32,787 bases of DNA from NCBI GenBank assembly GCA_946408105.1, contig CAMJQS010000009.1, forward strand, positions 1 through 32,787, in the 5' to 3' direction. Shown here in pieces: positions 1-7,357 of this stretch. Position 1 is the first letter of the stretch. The number at the start of each line of letters is the position of its first letter. The translations under genes and the position numbers were made by a program. The notes under the pieces are model-generated. The model was not told the origin of the DNA. It made no database searches and saw only the letters and a program-made list of their open reading frames with translations. This stretch comes from an uncultured Selenomonadales bacterium (GTDB lineage: Bacteria > Bacillota > Negativicutes > Selenomonadales > Selenomonadaceae).

Positions 1-41
1 TTCGTGTCCACTAATATACGTCTTTTTTTGTGTCCACTTTT
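1..41. repeat. Short direct repeat at left edge, possible IS end
   Basis: The nonamer GTGTCCACT occurs at 4-12 and again at 30-38, each followed within a few bases by an AT-rich TATA stretch. The second copy follows a T-run, so the reverse strand reads TGGACAC followed by A's, which resembles the tip of some insertion sequences. The adjoining gene is 5'-truncated at just this point. No transposase is visible because the window begins here. The IS interpretation is a guess. Confidence 0.25.
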
Positions 42-791
42 ATATTATATATCCATTTTGACGGTACGCCGGAATTACACGGCAGATATGACGACGACAG
101 AGACATCATGTATCTGAACGGGAAGACAGAAACATCGTTGGATTGGGCGTTTTGGCATGAAGCTTTTCATGTGATGAAAAAGCACGAGCCGGAACTTTAC
201 GAGGATATTCTTGCTCATGTTGAACGTCACGAAATTTTTAGCACTCAGCAGATAGAAGATTATCGCCAAGCGGTCAAACAGCCGAAAATGAGCAAGTCGA
301 AGGTAATGGAAGAAATGCTTGCCGATGCTTTTGCCGACATGAAGACGGGTCGGCGCGTCCTTGAAAAAATTTCAAAAGAAAATCGGAGCTTAGCGGGCAG
401 GCTAGCCGCATTTACTCAAAAATTGCTCGACGGCGTTAAGAAATTTTTCAAAGCGAAAGAGGTACGCGAGAAATATCCGGCAGTTACGTTGTCGAGTAAA
501 CAGTTCAAAGCCTTTGTTACGCGGATTGATGAAAACGTCTGCAGTATGCAAGACGGCAAAGCGTCAAAAAACTCTACGGGCTACAAAATTTTAACAACCG
601 CACTTCATTCGCCATACGAATATTCACCGACAAAGCAAAAACGATTCGACATCGAGTCAGCAAAAGAATTGAGTAAAAAATATTCGTCCGCCACAGTTGA
701 ACAGGTAATACAAGACCTGAGTCCGCTTGGTCGCCAAAATAAAAATTACGGGAAAGAGATTATGCAAGAAGTCAGAGCTTGCGGGAGGTGA
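30..791 (+). CDS. 5'-truncated protein with HExxH zincin-like motif (phage/ICE polyvalent-protein fragment)
   Basis: A 253-codon frame opening on GTG. I see no ribosome binding site before it, and an in-frame stop at 12-14 excludes a longer protein. The visible N-terminus is therefore probably a junction and the original gene was longer. Residues 43-47 are HEAFH (HExxH), followed about 50 residues later by EEMLADAF (about 94-101), which could give the third zinc ligand. That spacing resembles zincin domains in MuF-like or large polyvalent proteins of phages and conjugative elements, a family assignment made from memory. The C-terminal ~110 residues are Lys-rich and unrecognised. The stop codon lies inside the Shine-Dalgarno of the next gene (GGGAGGTGA), so the two are translationally close. 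Function is unproven, and it may be a decaying remnant. Confidence 0.6.
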   Translation: MSTFILYIHFDGTPELHGRYDDDRDIMYLNGKTETSLDWAFWHEAFHVMKKHEPELYEDILAHVERHEIFSTQQIEDYRQAVKQPKMSKSKVMEEMLADAFADMKTGRRVLEKISKENRSLAGRLAAFTQKLLDGVKKFFKAKEVREKYPAVTLSSKQFKAFVTRIDENVCSMQDGKASKNSTGYKILTTALHSPYEYSPTKQKRFDIESAKELSKKYSSATVEQVIQDLSPLGRQNKNYGKEIMQEVRACGR

Positions 792-796
792 AGATT

Positions 797-1084
797 TTGG
801 AAGAAAAATTTTGTGGAGTATGGGGGCATCTTCGCGAAGAATATCTGAAAACGAATAAGCCGGAGTTGTATGAGCTTATGGTCGAAAAGAATGAGTTGGA
901 AGAGTATTTGACGGGCTACCAGACGGCGTACTCCGGTCGCGCAGAAAAAATGGCAGAGAAACTGGCGGCAGAGCGCGGCGTTGACGACAATCTTTACAGG
1001 GATGATTCTCTGGAATGGATTTTGGCTTCTGAGAAAATTCAAGAGGAAGTACAATCGACATTGCAAAGAGAAATTCAACGATAA
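797..1084 (+). CDS. tnpV: TnpV-family transposon-encoded protein
   Basis: About 95 residues, matching the TnpV family of Firmicute mobilizable and conjugative transposons. Features are an early YLK-x-N/H-x-P-x-LY segment (EEYLKTNKPELYE), a following LEEYL, a helical AEKMAEKLAAERGV stretch and a closing EEVQSTLQREI helix. I place the start at TTG 797 because GGGAGGTG at 783-790 sits six bases upstream; a TTG at 779 in the same frame has no such site. TnpV has no well-established biochemical role and is usually found beside transposon recombination genes, but no recombinase is visible here. It shares a message with the upstream zincin-like gene and ends just before an intrinsic terminator. The family call rests on remembered motif resemblance. 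Confidence 0.75.
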   Translation: MEEKFCGVWGHLREEYLKTNKPELYELMVEKNELEEYLTGYQTAYSGRAEKMAEKLAAERGVDDNLYRDDSLEWILASEKIQEEVQSTLQREIQR

Positions 1085-1089
1085 TTTTT

Positions 1090-1127
1090 CCTGTACCGTC
1101 GCCTCACGACGATACAGGATTTTTTTT
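1090..1127 (+). terminator. Rho-independent terminator after tnpV
   Basis: A 12-base stem (1090-1101 pairing with 1107-1118, one C/A mismatch) with a five-base loop is followed by AT and a run of T's to 1127. It lies six bases after the tnpV stop, so it should end the zincin-tnpV transcript. Confidence 0.85.
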
Positions 1128-1482
1128 GTTTAAGGTATTGTTTTTTCCAGAGAAAAAGTTTATCATTAGAGCAACGAATACACATAACAATTTTAGGAGT
1201 GATTTTATAGCATAGAAACGCGAAAGCCCTGCAAGTTTACGAGACTTGCAGAGCTTCAACCGGTGAATGCCCAAATCATTCGCCCGAAGGTCTTAACTCC
1301 TCGTGAGTGCCGCCAGCACCCACTCAGAAACGACTCACGGCTACGGGTTCAGATGATTTTTATCAAAGAACTGAACTGATTATAAAGCTTTACGAGGTTT
1401 TTGTAAAGCAGAGAAAGGCGACATTCACTGGGAAAAGGTGAGTGTCGCCTTTTTCGTTACGTGGCAAGGAGGTGAGAGCGTC
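1128..1482 (+). promoter_or_regulatory. Structured untranslated leader upstream of rep
   Basis: No convincing gene lies in these 355 bases, but several hairpins do: 1229-1236 with 1244-1251 (8 bp), 1302-1308 with 1333-1339 (7 bp), 1347-1352 with 1371-1376 (6 bp), 1387-1393 with 1403-1409 (7 bp), and the long terminator-like hairpin at 1416-1450. This suggests a regulatory RNA leader, a copy-number-control antisense RNA region, or a replication origin for the Rep protein that follows. I recognise no known riboswitch and found no T-box motif. A clear promoter could not be fixed. Confidence 0.5.
1414..1454 (+). terminator. Terminator-like hairpin (candidate attenuator) before rep
   Basis: AGGCGACATTCAC (1416-1428) pairs with 1438-1450 in a 13-bp stem containing one G-U pair. 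Flanking A's at 1414-1415 can extend it, and T's at 1450-1454 follow directly. The T-run ends 11 bases before the rep Shine-Dalgarno at 1466. Because it stands between any upstream promoter and rep, it would reduce rep expression unless disrupted. Confidence 0.65.
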
Positions 1483-3180
1483 GTGGCAATGAAGGAAACC
1501 TTTATGAACTTTAGAAAACGGATACTTAGTTTATTTGAAAAAAATACTTATAATAGTAAGCGACGCTCTCGCTTGGGCGTCGGCGTTCAAAATTTGAACC
1601 CGGAGAGGTCTCGGAACTATAGAACCTGTCCTGCGGGTGCCCCACTTTTCGTCGAACTCCCCGACGCATTGCTTGGCGCGAAGATTTTGGAGCGCAATCA
1701 GTCGTTTGAAATGCTCAGGCGGGCGAAATTGTATCTTGCCTTGCGTTCCGTTGAAGATTTTGACTCGTTGTTGGGCTTGGATTGGCGTCGTGAATGGAAC
1801 CAAGAACATCGCGTCGTTGAAACTTTGCTTGATTTGTTTCCGTCATTGAAGTTTGCGCACGAATCTATGTTGCCGTTGACTGCGCGTTTGCGTAAGCGCG
1901 GTATTGACCCGAAGTCTATTGATTGGAAGAATTCTCCGTGGTATCGTCAATATCTGCATGATTCCGTGCGGGATAATGACTCGCTGTTCTTTGACGCCGA
2001 GAAGGTTCTTAAATCCCCCGAAATCCCAACCGCAAGAGACTTATTCCGTTACGACTACGTTGATGTTGTTGCGTCTGAGAAGAATGGTAATACCAGTGTC
2101 CGGCTTGATGATATTTGTCGGTCACACTCCATTTGGCTTGACCCCGTCGACGCGCCAAAAGAATTGTATAAATGGCGGTTGCGTATCCAGAAGGCGATTG
2201 CGTGGGCGTATTTGAACGATTGTGTGCCTTTTATGATGACGCTGACAATCTTCCACCGCTGGCATCACTTGAAGAACTTGCTCAATGTCTTGCAGAACTC
2301 GTGGGATAATTTCTTTGTGTCCAGTTGGTCTGCGAGGAAGCGTCGGGCGGCGATGGACTTGCAAGGTTATGTCCGCCGCTTGGAAATCACGCTTAACGAC
2401 GGATTAATTACTCCCGATGGTGAGATTTTGCCGAATGCAGGTTGGCATCCGCACTTCCATGTGATTTTGTTCGTGCCGAAGGGTAAGTTTGGAACCGTTT
2501 CCGACATGGAATCTCAACTGAAGAATGACTGGGTTGAGATTGTCGCCGCGCAGTTCAAGAAAGAATTCGGCGAAGAGATTGACCCGTCGTATATGCCCGC
2601 GTTTGAGGCGCATGGTCTGCATTTTAGCCGCTACAACAAGGGTGAGCGTAAAGGTGAACTTCGTCCCGTTAAGGACAGCATTTATCTGGATAAGATTGAA
2701 GGTTACGACCATCTGCATGTCTACGGTATAGATAAAGAGGTCTCGGCGAACGTTATCAAGAACAGCAAGATTCCGTTTGACTTGTTGCGTGAGGTTAGTG
2801 CCGGGAATATTGACTTGTGGACGGAATATGCAATCGCGACGAAGGGCTTGCCGGCGTTGCAGTTCTCCCGCCCGATTATCAAGAAAATCAACGAGTATTT
2901 TGCCGCGCATCCCGATAAAAATCCTGTGACTTGCGAATTGCCGCCGAGTAAAGTTATTGCGCACATGGATTTTGAGATTCTGCGCCTGTTTTATCGGAAC
3001 TTCCTGATTCCGCAGTTGCGTCAAAAAGCCGCTGAAGGTTATGAAGCGTTGTCCCGTTGGGTGAAAGAAAAGCTCGTTGAGTTAGGTGTCTCCGCCTTGT
3101 GCGACGACCCGACTGCTTTGCCGCGCCCGCCCAATTCTGTTGACGACTTGCTCTCTAAAAAAATACTTCCGACTCCGTAA
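1483..3180 (+). CDS. rep: Rolling-circle replication initiator (HUH Rep, Rep_1-like)
   Basis: A 565-residue protein beginning at GTG 1483, chosen because AAGGAGGTGA at 1466-1475 lies eight bases upstream. The in-frame GTG at 1438 lies within the terminator hairpin and is unlikely to be used. Motif 1 is FMMTLTI (about 250-256). Motif 2, the metal-binding HUH motif, is HPHFHVILFV with His at about 322, 324 and 326. A later EYAIATKG segment resembles a conserved C-terminal stretch of pC194/pUB110-type Rep proteins. The catalytic tyrosine cannot be assigned safely; a YGIDK segment and several other Tyr lie in the right region. Family members nick the double-strand origin of small plasmids or integrative elements to start rolling-circle replication. 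At 565 residues it is longer than small plasmid Reps because of a ~240-residue N-terminal extension. The gene appears intact. Confidence 0.8.
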   Translation: MAMKETFMNFRKRILSLFEKNTYNSKRRSRLGVGVQNLNPERSRNYRTCPAGAPLFVELPDALLGAKILERNQSFEMLRRAKLYLALRSVEDFDSLLGLDWRREWNQEHRVVETLLDLFPSLKFAHESMLPLTARLRKRGIDPKSIDWKNSPWYRQYLHDSVRDNDSLFFDAEKVLKSPEIPTARDLFRYDYVDVVASEKNGNTSVRLDDICRSHSIWLDPVDAPKELYKWRLRIQKAIAWAYLNDCVPFMMTLTIFHRWHHLKNLLNVLQNSWDNFFVSSWSARKRRAAMDLQGYVRRLEITLNDGLITPDGEILPNAGWHPHFHVILFVPKGKFGTVSDMESQLKNDWVEIVAAQFKKEFGEEIDPSYMPAFEAHGLHFSRYNKGERKGELRPVKDSIYLDKIEGYDHLHVYGIDKEVSANVIKNSKIPFDLLREVSAGNIDLWTEYAIATKGLPALQFSRPIIKKINEYFAAHPDKNPVTCELPPSKVIAHMDFEILRLFYRNFLIPQLRQKAAEGYEALSRWVKEKLVELGVSALCDDPTALPRPPNSVDDLLSKKILPTP

Positions 3181-3355
3181 TTCCGTTGGCGTCAAAAATT
3201 ATCTGACGTTCCGACTTGCTTTAGATTACTCTTTTTAAGGTAGGATGTTGCAAATGTAACCCCCGCGAGCTGCGTTGATAATTGTTGTCAATATCGCCCT
3301 GCGCAGGCGCATTGTAGGACGTTACTACGTTGCGATAGCTGAAAGGAGAAACTTT

Positions 3356-5074
3356 ATGGATGCTATCAATAAAAATCATTGGCGGTCGTTGAAAAAATTC
3401 GTCGCTGGCACTTTGAAAAAAGCTGAATCACATCATATTGACGAGGACGACCAAATTACGTTTAGGATTATTCTGGGCTTGATGAACGCCACCGACGCCC
3501 GTCAGAAGGAATGCGATTATTCTCTTTTTGAAGGAGACGGCATGAACAAAACGTTCTCCATTGCCGTCAATCAAATTTTTGAAGGTTATTCTACGCCGCC
3601 CGATGATTATTCTATTGCCCATATGCGCTTTAAAGAGGAACGTCCTTATGTATCTGGACTTGCTCTTGAGTTTGCCAGAGAGGGACTTAGATACGAAGGA
3701 AACAAAGAGCTGTTCGATACGCTGTATTGCTCAACCGCCGCAGTGTTTTCTGTCGTCGTGTCGCTTGTCGGCGAGGTTCTTTTGTATCATTTTGGGGCGT
3801 TAGTAGAAAGATTACCGCACTATTTGCAGGAGCTTTACCAACAAGCTTATGATTCTGCCAAAGCTACTTATGAAGAGAGTAATAGCAAATTGAACAATGT
3901 TGTTCAATGTAAGGAGGAATGCGCTATGAATAAAGTGGCGGAAATTTCACGTGCCGACTACAACACGATATTATTGCACGCGGAAAAAATCAGCAACGGT
4001 CAACACGACTTCGCACCTGTCTTGCGTCGAGAATTACACGAGAAACTGAATATTGCTGACACCGAGTCACTTATCTCCGACTTGATGACGAATAAGGATA
4101 TAGAGTTTTTAAATCGAGTGCGGCAGTTCCTGTCGCAGTTTCCCTTTGAGGTCGTGGGAGACGATGGAGAGCATTATCAGCTCGTTAAGCACGGTAACTT
4201 TTGTGAGTTGGACGTGGTCGAGCAACCGATTGAGCCTGTCGTTGATGATAAACCTACGCGGGAGCCTGAAGGCGATGATAGTGCTACCGAGCTGATTGAG
4301 TTGCCGATTGAATCTTCTCAACCGGTAACGTTAGAAATCCGTGCCGAGCGAATCCGTCGCCTGCAGGCTGATGTTCAACGCGGCATTATCGAAATCGGTT
4401 TTGAGCTTATCGCGGCAAAGAAAGAAATCGGACACGGTGGCTGGACTGATTGGCTTGAGAAAGAATTTGAGTGGACAGATCGTACTGCACGAAATTTTAT
4501 GGCGATAGCGGAACGTTTTGGAAATCGAAAATCGATTTCCGATTTGACGACTACAACGCTGATAAAAATGTTGGCATTGCCGGAAGGCGACGAAGAAGCT
4601 TTTATCGAGGCACAAGCGCAAGCAGGCAGTCCGGTCGAAACTCAATCTGCGCGGCAAGTTCAGCAGGCTGTCAAACAGTGGAAAGAAACCAAAAGCAAAG
4701 AGGTTTCTGCAACAGAAGATAATGAGCTTAGTCTTTTCGCTGTGGAGGATGAAGTAGCCGAGCAAATTCAAAGTGTCGGCGAGAGTGAAGAGGATATTAT
4801 TATCGAGAGTGAATCCATGCCGATACAAAATTCCGAATCGAATTTGACACCAACGGAGGATAGTGACGAGAGTGTTGATGTCGTCTCCGATGAGTCGATT
4901 CAATCTTTTGCTGACGAAGAAAATCTCCGTGTCGAGTTGGAAAAGAAACGTGCAGAAACGCAAAAATTACTGGACGAAATCTCTACGCTGATTCAGACCG
5001 TCGCCGATACAAAGCTTGACGAAACCATTCGAGCGTTGAAAGCAATCCGCGATTCTTTAAATACAAGTTGTTAG
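3356..5074 (+). CDS. DUF3102-domain protein of mobile elements, with internal start
   Basis: A 572-residue protein starting at ATG 3356 behind AAAGGAGA (3342-3349). Residues about 329-395 match DUF3102: an AERIRRLQADV helix, IGFELIAAKKEIGHGGW, then a WTDRTARNFMAIAERF helix that resembles a helix-turn-helix. The domain is found in plasmid, phage and ICE proteins of unknown role. The ~190-residue N-terminal part is unrecognised. After DUF3102 comes a long acidic Glu/Ser/Asp-rich linker (about 455-525) and a terminal coiled coil beginning VELEKKRAETQKLLDE. A perfect AAGGAGG at 3911-3917 precedes in-frame ATG 3926 by eight bases, so a 382-residue shorter form may also be made, or two genes have fused. 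It follows rep by 175 bases. DNA binding or a partition-type role is only inference. Confidence 0.7.
   Translation: MDAINKNHWRSLKKFVAGTLKKAESHHIDEDDQITFRIILGLMNATDARQKECDYSLFEGDGMNKTFSIAVNQIFEGYSTPPDDYSIAHMRFKEERPYVSGLALEFAREGLRYEGNKELFDTLYCSTAAVFSVVVSLVGEVLLYHFGALVERLPHYLQELYQQAYDSAKATYEESNSKLNNVVQCKEECAMNKVAEISRADYNTILLHAEKISNGQHDFAPVLRRELHEKLNIADTESLISDLMTNKDIEFLNRVRQFLSQFPFEVVGDDGEHYQLVKHGNFCELDVVEQPIEPVVDDKPTREPEGDDSATELIELPIESSQPVTLEIRAERIRRLQADVQRGIIEIGFELIAAKKEIGHGGWTDWLEKEFEWTDRTARNFMAIAERFGNRKSISDLTTTTLIKMLALPEGDEEAFIEAQAQAGSPVETQSARQVQQAVKQWKETKSKEVSATEDNELSLFAVEDEVAEQIQSVGESEEDIIIESESMPIQNSESNLTPTEDSDESVDVVSDESIQSFADEENLRVELEKKRAETQKLLDEISTLIQTVADTKLDETIRALKAIRDSLNTSC
3911..3928 (+). 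promoter_or_regulatory. Internal Shine-Dalgarno and in-frame ATG inside the DUF3102 gene
   Basis: AAGGAGG at 3911-3917 followed eight bases later by ATG 3926, in frame with the surrounding gene. Initiation here would give a product starting MNKVAEISRADYN that contains the whole DUF3102 domain and acidic tail but lacks the first 190 residues. Confidence 0.55.
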
Positions 5075-5091
5075 GAGCAGAACGTTTTTTG

Positions 5092-5100
5092 TGCTATAAT
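5092..5100 (+). promoter_or_regulatory. Extended -10 promoter for the GHKL kinase gene
   Basis: TGCTATAAT at 5092-5100 is a perfect extended -10 (TGn plus TATAAT). The position 17 bases upstream reads TAGGAG, a poor -35, as is typical for extended -10 promoters. It lies 30 bases before the chosen kinase start and just after the DUF3102 stop, so the kinase is likely transcribed on its own. Confidence 0.65.
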
Positions 5101-5130
5101 CGTTATGATAAAATCTTTCGGAGAAATGAA

Positions 5131-6432
5131 ATGTCAATACCTTTGGCTCTGCTCGTCATGTCGATTCAGCTTTCCGATTTTTATTTGATGTATATTCCGT
5201 TTCACAAAGGAATGACGCACGCTGAACGAAAAAATTTACTGCTCGGAATGCTGGCTTGCGGAATGATAAGCTGTGTCGGGAGTATTTTAGTCTTTGAACA
5301 CTGCGGAATTACTGCTTACGTCTATAAAAGGCTGTTGATGTTGGGCTGGATACCCTACTTGGTAATTTTTATGCTGATTGTTCGGCGAAGTATTCTTCAA
5401 CACGTCTTTATTTTCGGGATGTCGCGGGTTTGGAGCATAATATTGCATAATTTTTCCGCGATAACTATAGTGTTGCTCTTCTACACCGAACACGAAATAC
5501 TTTTTTCCCACGCAATAATATATTTGTTACTTTTCGCAGTATGTTTGCCGCTTGAGTGGCGTTATTTTGTGGATTTACTTCCGCCAAGAAGATTTTTCGT
5601 CGATTACGGAGTTGCGGTCGCGTTTTTGCCGATTATAATGACGTTAAGTGTAACTCTCCTTTGGTCGCAGGAGCCGTTAATCCATTCTTGGCAGGAAAGA
5701 TTCTCCAGATTCTATCTGCCGTTCGTGTTTTTTTTCTTCTATCGCTATATTTTGCAGACGAACGAGAAATTACAGGAAGAAAAGCTCGCGAAGCAAAATT
5801 TTCGGCTGATGAAGGAGCAATTAACCGCTCTGAGTGAATATAATCGGATCATGCAGGAAAGTCGCGAACAAATTTTGGTTATGCGCCACGATTTGAAACA
5901 CAATTTCCGAATAATTTATCTGATGTTGCAGGAGGGCAAACTTGAGGAAGCAAAAAATTATATCGGCAAGGAAGAAAAATTGCTTGACAAGACTAAAGTT
6001 AAAAATTTTTGCTCGCAACCGCTGATAAATGCCGCGTTGAGTGTTTACATTAGCCGCGCCGAGAAATTGGGCATAAAAATAAATCATAAAATCAATTTGC
6101 CGTCGGAAATTTCGATTGATGAAGGCGACTTCGCGTTGCTAGTCTCGAATCTACTAGAAAATGCCATAAACGCAAGCTCTCGACAAAAAAATTCGTCGCA
6201 GAAACAAATTTCAATCGCGATTCAGACTGTGAACGGTCAATGCGTGCTCAAAATTGAAAATTTCATTGACGAGGAAGTAATATTTGACGAAAAAAATTAC
6301 CCACGAACTTCGGAGGAAGGTCACGGGCTTGGTATGGCGTCGATTAAGCTTTTTTCGGAGAAATACGACGCCTATACAGATTTTGAACAGTCGGGAGGGA
6401 TTTTTAAGGTCACCATGTATTGGCAGAGTTGA
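5131..6432 (+). CDS. Seven-TM GHKL sensor histidine kinase (AgrC/HK10-like)
   Basis: A 433-residue membrane kinase. ATG 5131 is preferred because CGGAGA lies about seven bases upstream and an extended -10 promoter precedes it; upstream in-frame codons would start before the promoter. The N-terminal ~215 residues contain about seven hydrophobic segments, followed by a coiled-coil linker around LQEEKLAKQ. The H-box is VMRHDLKHNFR with phosphoacceptor His at about 253, the N-box is LLENAINAS (about 341) and the G-box GHGLGMASIK (about 397). This is the layout of AgrC/FsrC/ComD-type kinases, which sense peptides and phosphorylate LytTR regulators, although some relatives sense other signals. No AgrB/AgrD-like peptide gene is visible nearby. 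It converges on the LytTR regulator with a 23-base 3' overlap, where such pairs normally run co-directionally. Partnership is inferred from family and adjacency. Confidence 0.85.
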   Translation: MSIPLALLVMSIQLSDFYLMYIPFHKGMTHAERKNLLLGMLACGMISCVGSILVFEHCGITAYVYKRLLMLGWIPYLVIFMLIVRRSILQHVFIFGMSRVWSIILHNFSAITIVLLFYTEHEILFSHAIIYLLLFAVCLPLEWRYFVDLLPPRRFFVDYGVAVAFLPIIMTLSVTLLWSQEPLIHSWQERFSRFYLPFVFFFFYRYILQTNEKLQEEKLAKQNFRLMKEQLTALSEYNRIMQESREQILVMRHDLKHNFRIIYLMLQEGKLEEAKNYIGKEEKLLDKTKVKNFCSQPLINAALSVYISRAEKLGIKINHKINLPSEISIDEGDFALLVSNLLENAINASSRQKNSSQKQISIAIQTVNGQCVLKIENFIDEEVIFDEKNYPRTSEEGHGLGMASIKLFSEKYDAYTDFEQSGGIFKVTMYWQS

Positions 6433-7156
6433 GATTTATCAAGTGATTCATGTATTTAAGCTTGGATTCCTTACTTTTGCGCTTGCTGATAGGAATTTTG
6501 GTGTCGTCAGTCAAGATAAAGTCTTCGGCGTCCATGAGTTTTATAAAATTCATGTTCAAAAGTATTCGATGATAGCATTCGACGAAGCGCGAATCATTTT
6601 TTAGGACGTTAAAGCACTCGTCGTAAGTCATATTGGCAGAAAATTGTTTGTTCGGCAGATGAATTTGCAATTTGTGGCGTTCATCAAGGTCGATGTAGCG
6701 AATATTCTTGTATGGAACGAGAATTTCTCCGCTGTCGACGCGAACAGACAATTTTTTTTGGTTATCAACGAGTTTTGGGAAGATATATTGAAAAGTTTTG
6801 GCAAATTGGTCGAGGTTTTCGCTCAGTGGCTTGAGAAAGTAACCGACAGCGAAAACTTTATAGCCTTCGAGGATAAAATCTTCGCTGGTCGTCAAAAATA
6901 TGATAGAAACATCTCTGTCTTGGTTGCGAACAATTTGAGCGACTTGAATACCGTTTAACGGCTTCATAAAAATATCGAGAATCAGTAAGTCGAAAGATTC
7001 GGGCTTGAAAACGCTTAAAAAGTTTGCGGGATTGGAAAAAGTTTTGATTTGGACGTTAGTAGCAACTTCAGCGAAATTTTTAGCGAGGTAATTTGTCAAA
7101 AAAGTTTTGGCGGCGAGTAAATCGTCTGATAAGTCGTCCACGATGGCTATATTCAT
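6410..7156 (-). CDS. LytTR-family response regulator (AgrA-like)
   Basis: A 248-residue regulator. The REC domain (1-120) has acidic D7-D8, phosphoacceptor D61 in LLILDIF, a Thr pair at 89-90 and K109 in the FLKP motif. The LytTR DNA-binding domain (about 135-245) shows VPYKNIRYIDLDERHK, a CYHRILLNMNFI segment and a basic ISKRKSK end. It starts at ATG on the minus strand with an AGGTGA Shine-Dalgarno upstream. A possible minus-strand extended -10 (TGC TTTAAT, complement of 7239-7247) is weak evidence for its own promoter. LytTR regulators bind tandem direct repeats about two helical turns apart, and two such sites occur in this window (7277-7311 and 12279-12313). The natural partner is the GHKL kinase at 5131-6432. 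A plus-strand terminator lies in its 5' leader. Confidence 0.88.
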   Translation of the reverse strand: MNIAIVDDLSDDLLAAKTFLTNYLAKNFAEVATNVQIKTFSNPANFLSVFKPESFDLLILDIFMKPLNGIQVAQIVRNQDRDVSIIFLTTSEDFILEGYKVFAVGYFLKPLSENLDQFAKTFQYIFPKLVDNQKKLSVRVDSGEILVPYKNIRYIDLDERHKLQIHLPNKQFSANMTYDECFNVLKNDSRFVECYHRILLNMNFIKLMDAEDFILTDDTKIPISKRKSKESKLKYMNHLINLNSANTW

Positions 7157-7176
7157 GAAAAATCACCTGTCGAGTG

Positions 7177-7206
7177 AAGTCGGGCAGAAAATCGCCCGAC
7201 TTTTTT
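7177..7206 (+). terminator. Rho-independent terminator, plus strand, within the LytTR regulator leader
   Basis: AAGTCGGGC (7177-7185) pairs perfectly with GCCCGACTT (7194-7202) around an eight-base loop, and the strand continues with T's to 7206. I noticed no stronger terminator between the kinase stop at 6432 and this point, so kinase transcripts may run antisense through the whole regulator gene before ending here. On the minus strand it is a hairpin without a T-run, just upstream of the regulator ribosome binding site. Confidence 0.7.
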
Positions 7207-7276
7207 AGTTGGTAGTAAAGTAGTGTCAGAGTAAGTTAATTAAAGCATACAAGCCATTGAAATAAAAGCGTTGGAC

Positions 7277-7336
7277 AAAAAGTGGGCGGAAATCGCGAAA
7301 AGTGAGCAGTCCAAATGATTCGTTGCAATGTATAAT
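7277..7336 (+). promoter_or_regulatory. Candidate LytTR-activated promoter, copy A (hybrid kinase)
   Basis: AAAAAGTGGGCGGA begins at 7277 and a second AAAAGTG begins at 7298; the AGTG cores start at 7281 and 7301, 20 bases apart. A conserved CAGTC (7307-7311) falls where a -35 would be, and TATAAT follows at 7331-7336. The 35-base element matches copy B at 12279-12313 in 29 of 35 positions, with identical spacing to the -10. No -35 consensus is present, which suggests an activator-dependent promoter. The -10 overlaps the first possible ATG (7328), so translation should begin later, at 7358. Confidence 0.6.
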
Positions 7337-7357
7337 GATGAAAAATATTTTGGAAGT

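Noticed and set aside
1200..1420. T-box or known riboswitch in the rep leader
   Set aside because: I could not find the T-box AGGGTGG/GCGG signature or any riboswitch core I know; only generic hairpins are present.
1438..1482. GTG 1438 as start of the Rep protein
   Set aside because: It lies inside the 3' arm of the terminator-like hairpin without a ribosome binding site. GTG 1483 has an excellent one.
2404..3024. A 206-codon minus-strand frame opposite rep
   Set aside because: It runs antisense across the conserved HUH motif of rep, with no start signal and no family resemblance.
4331..4963. A 210-codon minus-strand frame opposite the DUF3102 gene
   Set aside because: It has no ribosome binding site and no recognisable domain, and it lies entirely opposite a gene with a clear domain and good start.
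7328..7357. ATG 7328 as start of the hybrid kinase
   Set aside because: It overlaps the conserved -10 box at 7331-7336, so it would not be on a transcript from that promoter. ATG 7358 is the next in-frame start before the first TM segment.
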